From Candidatus Hebobacterum abditum (lineage in GTDB: Bacteria; Armatimonadota; Hebobacteria; Hebobacterales; Hebobacteraceae), in the NCBI GenBank assembly GCA_029821875.1, contig JALGXW010000002.1:163864-227863 (forward strand): a DNA stretch of 64,000 nt, given 5' to 3'. The position numbers were made by a program, and so were the translations under genes. Shown here one piece after another: positions 15,416 to 24,629 of the stretch. Each line of letters begins with the position of its first letter. The stretch's first letter is position 1. Below the pieces are notes generated by a model. The model was not told the origin of the DNA. It saw only the letters and a list, made by a program, of their open reading frames with translations, and did no database searches.

Positions 15416-17104
15416 TTAGGATATCGGTAGGTTGAACGCGCGGCAGATGTAGACGGCCATCTGGCCGCGAGTCACGATGAACTCTGGATGGTACATGCCG
15501 TCGAGGTAACCTCTGACGATATCGTTCTCGGAGCAGTACTCGATGTGCTTGTGGGCCCAGAAGGTATTGGGCACGTCGGCGAAGGTGGGATCATCGGGTG
15601 GCGTGTAGCCTTCCAGCCCCTCTTCTCCCTGTGGCGCCACATCTGCCCGGGCGATGTAGACGGCCATCTGGCCCCTGTCCACCGGCTGAGACGGGTGATA
15701 GCCGCCATCCGCATAGCCTTGAACGACCTTCACCTCGAACAGGAACTCGATGTACTTGCAGGCCCAGAAGGAATACCAGATGTCGTTGAAGGATGGCACG
15801 AGGGGAGGCTGGGGGACCTCGTCGTCCCCGCCGGCCAGGGCGCGCGCGATGTAGACAGCCATCTGGTCCCGAGTGACTTCCGAGGTGGGCCAGTAGAACT
15901 CCACGATCTCGCAGTAGAGCCCCGTGTCAGTGCCATAGCCTCGCACGACGTCGGCCTCATAGCAGGCGACGATCTCGTCCAGGGCCCAGTGCCAGCATTC
16001 GACATCGTAGAAGGGACTGCAGATGGTCTGCAGGCACATGACTCGGTTCCCGTTCTCGTCAGCCACCCACACGGTGTCGTCGTTGGGGTCGACGGCGAGC
16101 GCGGGCGCGTGGGAGATGCCGCCATAGGAGGCGCGGTGCGTGCCGTCGGGGTCCAGATGGACTACCTCGGAGGCGGCCGCCACCCAGCAGTCGCCGTGGT
16201 TCGGGTTGACGACAAGCGCCCGCGGCTCCTGCACGGCGACCCTCTGCAGTTCTGTCCCGTCGGCGGCCAGGTGGATCACCTCATGAGCGTAGGGATCGGC
16301 CACCCAGCAGGAGCCATCGACTTCGTTGACGGCCACCGCAATCGGGTAGAGGAAACTCCCGCCCCGCCACAGCTCCGAGCCACTGGCGGAGAGATGCACA
16401 ACCTGCGCATTGGCGTTGTCGGCCACCCAGGCGGTGCCGTCGGTCGGATTGACGGAGATCGATGTCGGCAGGTTGAAGCCGCCCAGTCGCCACAGGATGC
16501 TGCCGGCGCTGGAGAGCTTGAGCACCTCATGGTTCTCGGTGTTGGCCACCCAGCAGGAGTTGTCATTGCGGTTGATGGAGATGGAACGCGGGTTCACTAC
16601 GTCTAACACCGCCCACAGCACACGGCGTCGCTCATCGAGGTGCAGCACCTGCCCCGGCTCGGCCACCCATACACTGTCATCGGTCGGGCTGACCGCCAGG
16701 TCCGCCACCGGCCGGAAGTCGTTGGTGAACATGTTCTCGAAGCGGGGTCTGGCAATCTCCTGACACACATCGCAGTATAGGATCTCACAGTCACATTCAC
16801 ACTTCTCGGGACACCATGGCTTCCGCTCGCTCCAGTGGGGGAACCCGATGATCACCCGCCCTGGATGCTCGACGTCCCATCTGCCGGAGCAGCACCCCAC
16901 CCACTCGGCTCCATACCAGCAGCGACCGTCGGAGGTGTTGACCGCGATGGCGGTGGGAGCGCCGGCCGGGAGGGCATCCAAGTAGACCTGATCCTGACGC
17001 ACCGGGATGACCCTCTGCTGAATCAGCTCGACCGCGGCCTCAGCCAGCGCAGAGCATGCCAGAAGCAGCAGCACCATCGTGGGGCATAGCACTCGTGTCG
17101 ACAT
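15416..17104 (-). CDS. 7-bladed beta-propeller protein with three SLH domains
   Basis: A 562-aa secreted cell-surface protein. A signal peptide (TMVLLLLACSALAEAA) is followed by seven propeller repeats of NHL type with the core D-x-x-C/V-WV-A, from DGRCWYGA (about 65) to DDTVWVADENGNRV (about 350), and an extra Cys-rich insert (CPEKCECDCEILYCDVC) after blade 1. The C-terminus has three SLH domains ending VTRGQMAVYICRAF, which should bind pyruvylated or related wall or outer-envelope polymer. The start at 17104 has GGAGGG seven bases upstream; a GTG at 17119 lies within that site. The gene follows its paralogue by 56 bp and probably shares its transcript. Confidence 0.85.
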   Translation of the reverse strand: MSTRVLCPTMVLLLLACSALAEAAVELIQQRVIPVRQDQVYLDALPAGAPTAIAVNTSDGRCWYGAEWVGCCSGRWDVEHPGRVIIGFPHWSERKPWCPEKCECDCEILYCDVCQEIARPRFENMFTNDFRPVADLAVSPTDDSVWVAEPGQVLHLDERRRVLWAVLDVVNPRSISINRNDNSCWVANTENHEVLKLSSAGSILWRLGGFNLPTSISVNPTDGTAWVADNANAQVVHLSASGSELWRGGSFLYPIAVAVNEVDGSCWVADPYAHEVIHLAADGTELQRVAVQEPRALVVNPNHGDCWVAAASEVVHLDPDGTHRASYGGISHAPALAVDPNDDTVWVADENGNRVMCLQTICSPFYDVECWHWALDEIVACYEADVVRGYGTDTGLYCEIVEFYWPTSEVTRDQMAVYIARALAGGDDEVPQPPLVPSFNDIWYSFWACKYIEFLFEVKVVQGYADGGYHPSQPVDRGQMAVYIARADVAPQGEEGLEGYTPPDDPTFADVPNTFWAHKHIEYCSENDIVRGYLDGMYHPEFIVTRGQMAVYICRAFNLPIS

Positions 17105-17160
17105 GAGCCGGCCCTCCACTCGTGAGAAGCTATCGGGTTGTGCGCGTCCTGCCCATCGAA

Positions 17161-18861
17161 CTAGGAGATCGGCAGCTCGAACGCGCGGCAGATGTAGACG
17201 GCCATCTGGTCCCGCGTCACTGGGAACTCGGGGTGATACGTCCCGTCGATGTAGCCTTTGACGATGTCGTTTTCGGCGCAGTACTCGATATGCTTGTAGG
17301 ACCAGAAACTCGTCGGCACATCGGGAAAGGTCGGCTGCTCAGGTGGGACGTAACCCTCCAAGCCGTCCTCTCCAGTCGGGTCCACCACGGAGCGTGAGAT
17401 ATAGACGGCCATCTGTCCCCGATCGACCGGGATGGAAGGACCATAGGAGCCATCCGCGTAGCCCTGAGCCACGTTCTCGGCGTAGATGTGCTCGACGTAC
17501 TTGTAGGCCCAATGAGAATACCAGACATCGCTGAACGTCGGCTGATACGGGCCGGGGGGCACGAAGGCATCGCCGCCGGCCAGCGCGCGAGCGATGTAGA
17601 CAGCCATCTGGTCGCGGGTCACGAAGTACTCTGGGTGATACACGTAGATGGTGCAGTCAGCGAAGTTCTTCTCCTCATACCCCCGAACCAGGTCGGCATC
17701 GTAGCAGGCGACGATCTGGTCGAGGGACCAGTGCCAGCAGTCGATGTCGCTGAATGGGCTGCAGATGGGGGCCAGATGAGAGACTCTGTTGCCCTCCTCA
17801 TCCGACAGCCAAACCGTATCGTCGGCCACACAGACCGACAGCTGGCCCGCGCCGGAGGGCCCAGCAGTGGTGGCACGCACGCTGCCGTCGGGGTCCAGAT
17901 GGATCACCTGTGACCCAGCGATGACCCAGCAGTCACCATGCTTTGGATTCACTGCCAATGCTCGTGGGGTGCTCATGTTGACTCGATGCAGCTCCGCGCC
18001 CCCGGAGTCCAGATGCACGAGCACGTTGGCGTGTTTGTCCGCCACCCAGCAGGAGCCATCGGATCTGTCGACCGCGACGGCCACCGGGTAGACGAGGTCG
18101 CCGCCGCGCCACAGTTCCGTCCCGGCGGAGTCCAGGTGAACGACCTGCGCGTTGCCGTTATCGGCGACCCAGGCGGTGCCGTTCTTCGGGTTGACGGAGA
18201 CCGAGGTCGGCAGATTGAAGCCGCCTACGCGCCAGAGGATGGAGCCAGAACTCGATACGCGCAGCACCTCGTGGTTCTCCGTGTTGGCGACCCAGCAGGA
18301 GCCATCAACGCGATTCACCGAAACCGACCGCGGGTTGACGTAGTCCGTTCCCACCCAGATGACATTGCCGTCTCTGTTGAGGTGAAGCAGCTGCCCCGGC
18401 TCGGCCACCCAGACGCTGCCATCAGTGGGGTTGACGGCGAGCGAGGCCGGCCGGCGGTAGTCCGCGTCAGCGTGGCCGAGGAAGCGGGGCATCAGGTAGT
18501 CTTCACACCGATACACAGGTGGAGTCTCTTCGGGAAGCTCGCAGGGGCCGCACCAGCTCATGCGCTCTGATAGGGGCGGGAAGCTGACGATCACCCAGCC
18601 AGTCAACTCGATGTACCAGTTGTGGCCGTCACAGCACCGTACCCAGTCGGCCCCATACCAGCAGTGGCCGTCCACAGGATTCACAGCGACGGCCGAGGGA
18701 CTGCCGGCCACTAGATAGGAGGCGCTCAGCGGCTGATCGCAGTTGTAGCCCCAGCCGCGCGACAGCCCAACGAGTTCGATGGTCTCGAAGGCCGCCCACG
18801 CCGGAGTGGGTGCGACCAGAGGCAGAGCAGCCACGATCAGGAGAAGCATCTTCTTGAGCAT
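17161..18861 (-). CDS. 7-bladed beta-propeller protein with three SLH domains (paralogue)
   Basis: A 566-aa secreted protein colinear with the 562-aa product at 15416..17104: signal peptide (LLIVAALPLVAPTPAWA), seven repeats from DGHCWYGADW to DDTVWLSDEEGN, a shorter Cys insert after blade 1, and three SLH domains ending VTRDQMAVYICRAF. Several blades are near identical between the two (SCWVANTENHEVL, TAWVADN-x-NAQVVHL), indicating recent tandem duplication. GGAGGA lies seven bases before the ATG. An ECF-like promoter motif is at 19000..19030. Ligand and function of the propeller are unknown; carbohydrate or protein binding is usual for the fold. Confidence 0.85.
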   Translation of the reverse strand: MLKKMLLLIVAALPLVAPTPAWAAFETIELVGLSRGWGYNCDQPLSASYLVAGSPSAVAVNPVDGHCWYGADWVRCCDGHNWYIELTGWVIVSFPPLSERMSWCGPCELPEETPPVYRCEDYLMPRFLGHADADYRRPASLAVNPTDGSVWVAEPGQLLHLNRDGNVIWVGTDYVNPRSVSVNRVDGSCWVANTENHEVLRVSSSGSILWRVGGFNLPTSVSVNPKNGTAWVADNGNAQVVHLDSAGTELWRGGDLVYPVAVAVDRSDGSCWVADKHANVLVHLDSGGAELHRVNMSTPRALAVNPKHGDCWVIAGSQVIHLDPDGSVRATTAGPSGAGQLSVCVADDTVWLSDEEGNRVSHLAPICSPFSDIDCWHWSLDQIVACYDADLVRGYEEKNFADCTIYVYHPEYFVTRDQMAVYIARALAGGDAFVPPGPYQPTFSDVWYSHWAYKYVEHIYAENVAQGYADGSYGPSIPVDRGQMAVYISRSVVDPTGEDGLEGYVPPEQPTFPDVPTSFWSYKHIEYCAENDIVKGYIDGTYHPEFPVTRDQMAVYICRAFELPIS

Positions 18862-18999
18862 CGAACCATTCCTCCACAGCTCGACGAGGTCGAGCCGGCG
18901 GCTGTGCGCTGGTTGGGAGAACGCGATACTCAGCAGAAATCAGAGGTTCTCGCCGTCATTGCCCCCATGGGACCATAGCGGCGCCCCGCCCAGACACAC

Positions 19000-19030
19000 C
19001 ATTAGACGGGTCACGGCCTCGAAAAGCTCT
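19000..19030 (-). promoter_or_regulatory. candidate ECF-sigma-type promoter for 17161..18861
   Basis: Read on the minus strand: AGAGC, 17 nt, CGTCTAATG. It matches the motif at 21561..21591 in both boxes (one base different in each) and in exact spacing. It lies about 140 bp before the start at 18861. The ECF assignment is inference from the GAAC/CGTCTAA style of such promoters. Confidence 0.45.
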
Positions 19031-19121
19031 CATGTGGCGACGCGCCGCGCCGGGCCCTCAGTTCTATTCTCCGCTTGCCGCGGAGGTCCCTGCACACGCG
19101 CTGTCGGCAGGAGGATCGACG

Positions 19122-21515
19122 TCACTCGACAAGCAACTCAAAGGCGCGGCAGATGTACACGGCCATTTGGTCTCTGCTGACGATGAACTCGGGGTGGTAG
19201 TGACCGTCATCGTAGCCTTGCACGACGCCGGCCCCCGCGCAGTACTCGATATGAGTGTAGGCCCAGAAGGGCTCCGTGCCATGATCGCCATAGCCGGTGT
19301 CGGGCACATCCGGGAAGGTGGGTGTGGCCGGCGGGACGTACTCAGCCAAGCCTTCCTCCCCGGTTGGGGTGACGATAGAGCGAGCGACGTAGACAGCCAT
19401 CTGGGCTCTGTCGACCGGCACTTCCGGCCTATAGTCGCCCTCCGCGTAGCCCTCGACCACGTTCGAGGCCGCGACGTAGGCGATGTACTTGTAGGCCCAG
19501 AAGGTATCGGGGACATCGGGGAAGCCCAGGTCTTGAGTTGGTGCGGGCACGTATGAGTCACCGCCGGCCAAAGCGCGCGCGATGTACACGGCCATCTGGT
19601 CGCGCGTCACCGGCCAGTTGGGACGGTAGAGGCCATCCCCATAGCCGGACACCACATCCGCCGCCACACAAGCCGCTATCTCCTCGCCGGCCCAGAAGCC
19701 CGGAGGGACATCTGGGAAGATGCCGGCTACCGCGAAGCGAACGACTTGGCTGTTGCCGGCGTCTGCCACCCAGACGCCGCCGTCCGTAGGGCTCACGGAA
19801 ACCGCAGTTGGATCGTGGAGTCCGCCGGTTCTCGACAGCTCCGTTCCCACTGCCGAAGTGTGAATGAGCTCGCCAAGATACCCGTCGACGATCCAGATGG
19901 ACGCGTCGCGGGGGTCCACCGAGAGCGAAACCGGGCTGCCGAACTCAGTGCTCTGGAACAAGATCTCCCCCGAGGCTGAGAAGTGAACGACTCGGTGGTT
20001 CTGCCATTCGGCGACCCAACAGGAGCCGTCGTGCGGGTCAACGGACACGGAGCACGCGTCGTATTCGGCCGTACTCCGCCACAGCTCTGTGCCGTCAGCT
20101 GCGAGGTGCACGACCGCCTCACTTCCCTCCGCCGCCACCCAGCAAGAGCCGTCCGTTGGGTCGACGGCCAGACACTGAGTGAGGAAGAGACCCCAACGCC
20201 GCCACAGCTCGTCGCCGTTGGCGAACAGGTGGATCACCTCGTCGGTCACCCAGTCGCTCACCCAGACTGAGCCATCTCCTGGATCCACAGCTATGGCTTT
20301 CGGCTGAGTCAGATCGCCACCGCGCCACAGCGAAGCACCTGACTCGGCCAGGTGCAGGACGCAGCCATTGCCCTGATCGGCGATCCAACAGGAGCCGTCG
20401 GCAGGATTCGCGGCGACGCCCTGGGGCCCGTTGAAGTTGCTGCTGCTCCACAGCTCGGCGCCATCTGCCGCGAAGTGGTGCGCCTGGTTGAGTTCCGGGT
20501 CAGTGACCCAGCAGGATCCGTCAGGGGTATCAGCCGAGAGGTATGACGGCGCTCTCATGCCACCGAGTCGGAAGAGCTCATATCCCCAGGATACGAGGCG
20601 CAGCACTCGATCCAGCTGGCGATCCGCTATCCAGACGGAGCCGTCGAGCGACGTGACCGACAGGGACAGCGGGGCCACCACGCTGCCCCCTCTCCAGATC
20701 TCATAGCCGTACTTGTCGAACTGCACCACTTGGGAGTCGGTCGCGCTCCCTACCCAGCAGGATCCGTCAGAGGAGTTGACCGAGACTACCTCGGGCCGCG
20801 CCACATCGCCGCCTCGCCACAGTTCCGCGCCTTCTTGCGAGAGATGAACGACCTGATCGTTGAGCGTGTCAGCGACCCAGCAGGAGCCATCTCGTGAGTC
20901 CACGCTCACGGACTCCGGACGGGCGAAACCGCGGCCTCGCCACAGTTCATTGCCGTCGGCGTCGAGATGCACGACCTCGCCAGCCAACTTGTTGGCCACC
21001 CAGCATGACCCATCGGTCTCGCTCACCGACACCGAGCAGGGCCCGTTGAATGACCCCCCGCGCGATAGCTCGCGTCCCTCAGCGTCCAAGTGGATGATCT
21101 CATGCCCGTCCAGATCAGCCACCCAGCAGGAGCCATCGGTCGGGTTGACCGAGAGTGCCCAGGGCACTTGGAAACCTGCGTGGCGGCCGAGCACGCCGCC
21201 GCCCGCCGAGATGTGGACCACCTCGCCGCTACCTGTGTCCGCGACCCAGCATGAGCCATCGGCGGAGTTGGCGCATACCCCACGAGCGCTCCAGAAGCCC
21301 GGCGTCTCGCTCAGGACCTGGCCGCTGGTGGACAAGTGAAGAACGCTGTTGCCTACGGAGGCCCAGCAGGAACGGTCGGCCTGGTTGACGGACACACACC
21401 AGGGAGTCCCCCAGGGACTCCGCCACGTCTCGACGACCTCCTCGCTGGCAGCCGCGCGCACCAAGCACAGAGCCGCTGCCAGCGATAGGATGATTGTTGC
21501 AGCCTTCGCGCGCAT
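19122..21515 (-). CDS. 14-repeat beta-propeller protein with three SLH domains
   Basis: A 797-aa secreted surface protein. After a signal peptide (IILSLAAALCLVRAAAS) come fourteen repeats of about 40-45 residues with the core DGSCWVAD, the first DRSCWASVGNSV (about 46) and the last DGGVWVADAGNSQVV (about 590). Fourteen is exactly two seven-bladed propellers, against one in each downstream paralogue. Three SLH domains follow (FPDVPPGFWAGEEI, FPDVPDTFWAYKYI, then FWAYTHIEYC), ending SRDQMAVYICRAFELLVE. An ECF-like promoter motif sits 46 bp upstream. It lacks the Cys-rich insert of the shorter paralogues. The adhesive or binding target is unknown. Confidence 0.87.
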   Translation of the reverse strand: MRAKAATIILSLAAALCLVRAAASEEVVETWRSPWGTPWCVSVNQADRSCWASVGNSVLHLSTSGQVLSETPGFWSARGVCANSADGSCWVADTGSGEVVHISAGGGVLGRHAGFQVPWALSVNPTDGSCWVADLDGHEIIHLDAEGRELSRGGSFNGPCSVSVSETDGSCWVANKLAGEVVHLDADGNELWRGRGFARPESVSVDSRDGSCWVADTLNDQVVHLSQEGAELWRGGDVARPEVVSVNSSDGSCWVGSATDSQVVQFDKYGYEIWRGGSVVAPLSLSVTSLDGSVWIADRQLDRVLRLVSWGYELFRLGGMRAPSYLSADTPDGSCWVTDPELNQAHHFAADGAELWSSSNFNGPQGVAANPADGSCWIADQGNGCVLHLAESGASLWRGGDLTQPKAIAVDPGDGSVWVSDWVTDEVIHLFANGDELWRRWGLFLTQCLAVDPTDGSCWVAAEGSEAVVHLAADGTELWRSTAEYDACSVSVDPHDGSCWVAEWQNHRVVHFSASGEILFQSTEFGSPVSLSVDPRDASIWIVDGYLGELIHTSAVGTELSRTGGLHDPTAVSVSPTDGGVWVADAGNSQVVRFAVAGIFPDVPPGFWAGEEIAACVAADVVSGYGDGLYRPNWPVTRDQMAVYIARALAGGDSYVPAPTQDLGFPDVPDTFWAYKYIAYVAASNVVEGYAEGDYRPEVPVDRAQMAVYVARSIVTPTGEEGLAEYVPPATPTFPDVPDTGYGDHGTEPFWAYTHIEYCAGAGVVQGYDDGHYHPEFIVSRDQMAVYICRAFELLVE

Positions 21516-21560
21516 CTCTTACACTCTGCTTCGCCGACCTGAGGGGCATTCCGCTCACTT

Positions 21561-21591
21561 TATTAGACGCGTCTGGGGCGACGGTAGTTCT
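21561..21591 (-). promoter_or_regulatory. candidate ECF-sigma-type promoter for 19122..21515
   Basis: Read on the minus strand: AGAAC, 17 nt, CGTCTAATA. The 31-bp block matches 42190..42220 at 24 positions, with both boxes identical. The predicted transcript start would be about 40 bases before the SLH gene. The inner AGACGCGTCT is also palindromic, so a repressor site is an alternative. Confidence 0.5.
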
Positions 21592-21691
21592 GGCCCCGAG
21601 AGCGACCCGCACAACAGCGCCCGCCCACTGAAGGACGGGGTTGGTGGGGCGGCGAAAGCACCGAGCGAATCGCGCAGCAAAGGGTGATGCC

Positions 21692-22852
21692 ATGGAGCGT
21701 GATCAGTTGTGTAAGCTGGCGGCTGAACTGGTGGCAATACCCAGCGTCAACCCCCTCGAGCGTCCCGTCGGCGACGGCCGCGGCGAGGCCGAAGTGGCAG
21801 CCTACGTCGAGTCCACGCTGAGGGAGGCCGGCATCGAAGTGGGGCTGAGGGAGATCCTGCCCGGTCGACCCAATGTGGTCGCGCGCGTGCCGGGCCAAAG
21901 CGATGAGGCCGTCTGGTTCGATGCGCATCTGGACACTGTGTCCGCCGAGGGGATGGCGTTCGAGCCGTTCGAAGCGAACACGGAGGACGGGAAACTCCTC
22001 GGACGGGGTGCCGCCGATGACAAGGCAAGCGTTGCGGCGATGATGGCCGCGCTGATCGCGGTGGCGCAAGGCGGCTACAAGCCTCCGATGACGGTGCTGT
22101 TCACGGCGACGGCCGACGAAGAGTATCAGATGCGGGGCCTGATGGGCCTGCTCGAGGAGGGCGTGACAGCGACCTCCGCTATCGTCGGCGAGCCGACGGG
22201 CTTGGAGATCATCATCGCGCACAAGGGCGTCGCACGCTTTAGGATAACCACGAGCGGAAAGGCGGTTCACAGCTCGCGCCCCGACGATGGGGTCAACGCG
22301 ATCTACAGGATGGGCAAGGTGCTCGCCGCGATCGATGCCTACGCAAAGGGCGGAGTGGGCCGGGAGAGTCACCCTATGCTGGGCAGGGCGACTCTGAGCG
22401 TGGGTGTCATCCGCGGGGGCGAACACGTCAACGTCGTGCCCGACCGCTGTGAGGTCGTGGTCGACCGCCGGCTTCTCCCGGACGAGGACGCCCGGAGGGC
22501 CGTTGGCGATGTGCGTGACTACCTGAACAACGCACTCCAGGAGGACCTCGGGCTGAAGGTGAGCGGCCCGGAGCTGACCATTCCCGGGATGAGCATCCCG
22601 TCGGAGAGCGCGCTCGTGCAAGCTGTGGCGGACGTCGTCAGGGAAGTCACCGCCAAGGCGCCGTTCAACGGAATGCAGGGAACCACCCATGCGGGCCAGC
22701 TCGTGGAGGCAGGCATCCCAGCCCTGGTCTTCGGTCCCGGCGAAATGGGGCAGTCGCACACCGCGACTGAGGCGTTGAACCTCGATCAGCTCGAACAGGC
22801 GGCTGCCGTCTACGAGCGCCTCATGCAGACGGGCTGCGAGCAAACCAAATAA
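21692..22852 (+). CDS. M20-family metallohydrolase (ArgE/DapE/carboxypeptidase-like)
   Basis: A 386-aa zinc amidohydrolase of the M20 family. Landmarks are VAIPSVNP (about 11-18), the metal-binding FDAHLDTV (about 73-80) with His and Asp, GRGAADDKAS (about 100-109, bridging Asp), the catalytic TADEEY (about 133-138), GEPTGLEIIIAHKG (about 160), a dimerisation domain with KAVHSSRPDDGVNAI, and a C-terminal GMQGTTHAGQL plus GQSHTATE. Substrates in the family include N-acyl amino acids and peptides; which one is used here is unclear. The ATG at 21692 follows AAAGGG; an upstream GTG at 21641 would add unlikely residues. Confidence 0.85.
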   Translation: MERDQLCKLAAELVAIPSVNPLERPVGDGRGEAEVAAYVESTLREAGIEVGLREILPGRPNVVARVPGQSDEAVWFDAHLDTVSAEGMAFEPFEANTEDGKLLGRGAADDKASVAAMMAALIAVAQGGYKPPMTVLFTATADEEYQMRGLMGLLEEGVTATSAIVGEPTGLEIIIAHKGVARFRITTSGKAVHSSRPDDGVNAIYRMGKVLAAIDAYAKGGVGRESHPMLGRATLSVGVIRGGEHVNVVPDRCEVVVDRRLLPDEDARRAVGDVRDYLNNALQEDLGLKVSGPELTIPGMSIPSESALVQAVADVVREVTAKAPFNGMQGTTHAGQLVEAGIPALVFGPGEMGQSHTATEALNLDQLEQAAAVYERLMQTGCEQTK

Positions 22853-22865
22853 CCGCTTGCTGGAA

Positions 22866-22894
22866 TTGACACAGCTGTGCTGAAGTGATATACA
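22866..22894 (+). promoter_or_regulatory. sigma-70-type promoter of the B12 operon
   Basis: TTGACA, a 17-bp spacer, then TATACA, a near-consensus promoter immediately upstream of the cobalamin riboswitch and after the M20 gene. Confidence 0.75.
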
Positions 22895-22937
22895 GAGGGT
22901 GTTTGGGCGTGGGATTGACAAGTAAAGAACATGCGCT

Positions 22938-23090
22938 GAGCGGATGTGTTTGGGAAGACGGTGTGAATCCGTCGCTGCCCCGCAACTGTGACCGCGGACG
23001 AACGCCGCAGCGAGGCCACTGTCCTGGCGGTGCCGGGATGGGAAGGCGCGGCAAGTAGGACGATGCGGAAGCCAGGAGACCGGTCTGCTC
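22938..23090 (+). promoter_or_regulatory. cobalamin riboswitch
   Basis: The aptamer has the expected landmarks in order: GGGAAGACGGTGTGAATCC (from about 22952), GCTGCCCCGCAACTGT, GGCCACTG, GGGAAGGCG and the B12 box GCCAGGAGACC (23071..23081). A closing P1 stem can be drawn between GAGCGGA (22938..22944) and TCTGCTC (23084..23090). It binds adenosylcobalamin or a related cobalamin and should shut off the downstream operon when cobalamin is plentiful, here most likely through the terminator at 23150..23180. Confidence 0.93.
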
Positions 23091-23149
23091 GGGGAAGTCG
23101 AACGCCACTTCGCGGGAAGGGGCTTGGCTGACGGGTCCTAGCAGATTGC

Positions 23150-23180
23150 GACCCCGGCCACCTTCTCGGAGGCCGGGGTC
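23150..23180 (+). terminator. riboswitch-controlled terminator
   Basis: A perfect 10-bp stem (GACCCCGGCC with GGCCGGGGTC, 11-nt loop) followed by TTCTTCTT lies 60 bases after the B12 aptamer and 63 bases before the first gene. Position and T-rich tail fit the expression platform of an OFF switch. Confidence 0.8.
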
Positions 23181-23242
23181 TTCTTCTTGGCCCGGGGCCG
23201 GCCTCCACATCGCGAAACCGCAGCACACACTCGGAGGCGGCG

Positions 23243-24019
23243 ATGGGACGCAAGCGAGGATTCACACTCATCGAGTTGTTGGTCGTGATCGCCATCATCG
23301 GGATCCTGACAGGGATGATCTTCCCCGTCTTCGCGCGGGCGAGGGAGAGCGCCCGCCGGGCGGTCTGCATGTCAAATCTCAAGCAGCTCTCCCTGGCCAT
23401 GCTGATGTACCTCGAGGACAATGGCGGCCAGTTCGTTCCGGCTCAGAGCGAGGACAACCTGGTCCGCTGGCATGGGCGGCGTGAGAGCCTCGACCAGCCC
23501 TTCAGACCCGAGGGCGGTCCGCTGTGGGAGTACTTCAGGAACGAGGAGGTGAAGGCGTGCCCTAGCTTCTCGCCAACCAGCCGGGAGTACGGATTCGAGC
23601 AGGGCACGGGCGGGTACGGCTACAACGGGCAGTACGTCGGCGGGTCGCCGGCCGGCTGGCCCGCCATGCTCAGACCGGCGAAGGAGTTTGAGATACAGGA
23701 CCTCGCCGGCACGGTGATGCTCACCGATAGCGCCTTCCTCGATTGTGAGGGGAACCTATTCGAATACTCGTTCTGTGAGGCGCCGTACAACCAGTTCTGG
23801 AACTTGCCCGCCGACCCGTCAACCCACTTCCGACACAATGGCCTGACGAACGTCGCGTTTTGCGATGGCCACGCCCGCGCGATGCCCATGGTCTACACCC
23901 ACTCCAGCGGGTGGTGCTGGACCGGCGGAGATGACGTCGTCGTCTACACCGAGGACGCCCTGCGCGAGGCGCGCCTCGGATTCCTGGGGGAGGACAACGA
24001 ACTGTATGATCGCCGGTGA
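23243..24019 (+). CDS. type II secretion-like pseudopilin, H-X9-DG (DUF1559) family
   Basis: A 258-aa prepilin-like protein. The N-terminus [19 protein letters not shown] is a classic PilD-cleaved class III signal (cleavage after Gly, Glu+5) followed by [12 protein letters not shown]. The C-terminal region has [13 protein letters not shown], the H-X9-DG signature. Such proteins are abundant in Planctomycetes- and Armatimonadota-like genomes and assemble into or ride on secretion pseudopili. It is the first gene after the cobalamin riboswitch, and its last 14 bases overlap cobU, so it is expected to be co-transcribed and coupled with cobalamin assembly genes. Its job there is unknown. Confidence 0.88.
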   Translation: MGRKRGFTLIELLVVIAIIGILTGMIFPVFARARESARRAVCMSNLKQLSLAMLMYLEDNGGQFVPAQSEDNLVRWHGRRESLDQPFRPEGGPLWEYFRNEEVKACPSFSPTSREYGFEQGTGGYGYNGQYVGGSPAGWPAMLRPAKEFEIQDLAGTVMLTDSAFLDCEGNLFEYSFCEAPYNQFWNLPADPSTHFRHNGLTNVAFCDGHARAMPMVYTHSSGWCWTGGDDVVVYTEDALREARLGFLGEDNELYDRR

Positions 24020-24629
24020 CGACACGAGCAAGGAATCGGAGCCCCGCGAGGGGATCCGAGGACAGCTCTGCTTGGTGCTTGGGGGTGCCCGCAGCGGCAA
24101 GAGCGCCTTCGCCCTCCATCTGGCAGCGCGCTCCGGCGGCCGCGTCGCCGTGATTGCGACCGGCCAGGCCTGCGACGAGGAGATGCGGGCCCGCATCGAA
24201 CGCCACCGGCGGGAACGTCCGAGCGAGTGGCTGACGATTGAGGCGCCAACCCGCGTGGGCGCGGCAGTCCGGCGCGCGGCGGAGCAGGTGGATGTCGTGC
24301 TCGTGGACTGCGTCGGCTTCCTGGTGGCCAATCTGATGGGGCACGGGGAGGAGCTGTCCCGGCATGTCGAGGAGCGGGTGGATAAGGAGATCCAAGACAT
24401 CGTCGCGGCGGCGGGGGACAGGGCCTGCATACTGGTGTCCAACGACGTCGGCGCGGGGGTCGTTCCGCCCTATCCGTCTGGACGGCTGTTCAGAGATCTC
24501 CTCGGACGGGCCAATCAGGCTCTCGCCCGGGCCGCGGACCAAGTCTACTGGATGGTTGCCGGGCTGCCCGTGGAGGTGAAAGCCTCTGGGCTGGCGGAGC
24601 ACTGGGAGAGAGACCGTGAGCAGACTTGA
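24006..24629 (+). CDS. cobU: CobU: adenosylcobinamide kinase / GMP transferase
   Basis: A 207-aa bifunctional enzyme that phosphorylates adenosylcobinamide and transfers GMP to it, a step of nucleotide loop assembly. The P-loop GGARSGKSA (about 24-32), the [11 protein letters not shown] segment (about 62-72) carrying the GMP-accepting His, and [11 protein letters not shown] (about 101-111) and [13 protein letters not shown] (about 142-154) are typical. The ATG at 24006 overlaps the pseudopilin gene. It overlaps cobT by 14 nt. Confidence 0.93.
   Translation: MIAGDDTSKESEPREGIRGQLCLVLGGARSGKSAFALHLAARSGGRVAVIATGQACDEEMRARIERHRRERPSEWLTIEAPTRVGAAVRRAAEQVDVVLVDCVGFLVANLMGHGEELSRHVEERVDKEIQDIVAAAGDRACILVSNDVGAGVVPPYPSGRLFRDLLGRANQALARAADQVYWMVAGLPVEVKASGLAEHWERDREQT

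Noticed and set aside
14196..15419. Plus-strand frame of 407 codons opposite the barrel-like gene
   Set aside because: No signal peptide or domain; the minus frame has a signal peptide, binding site and beta-strand pattern.
19122..21515. Tandem repeats in the SLH gene as a CRISPR or noncoding repeat array
   Set aside because: Repeats are in frame, diverged, about 130 bp long and encode propeller blades.
21563..22921. Minus-strand frame of 452 codons opposite the M20 hydrolase
   Set aside because: It lacks any domain and lies fully antisense to a gene with intact M20 motifs; typical shadow in G+C-rich DNA.
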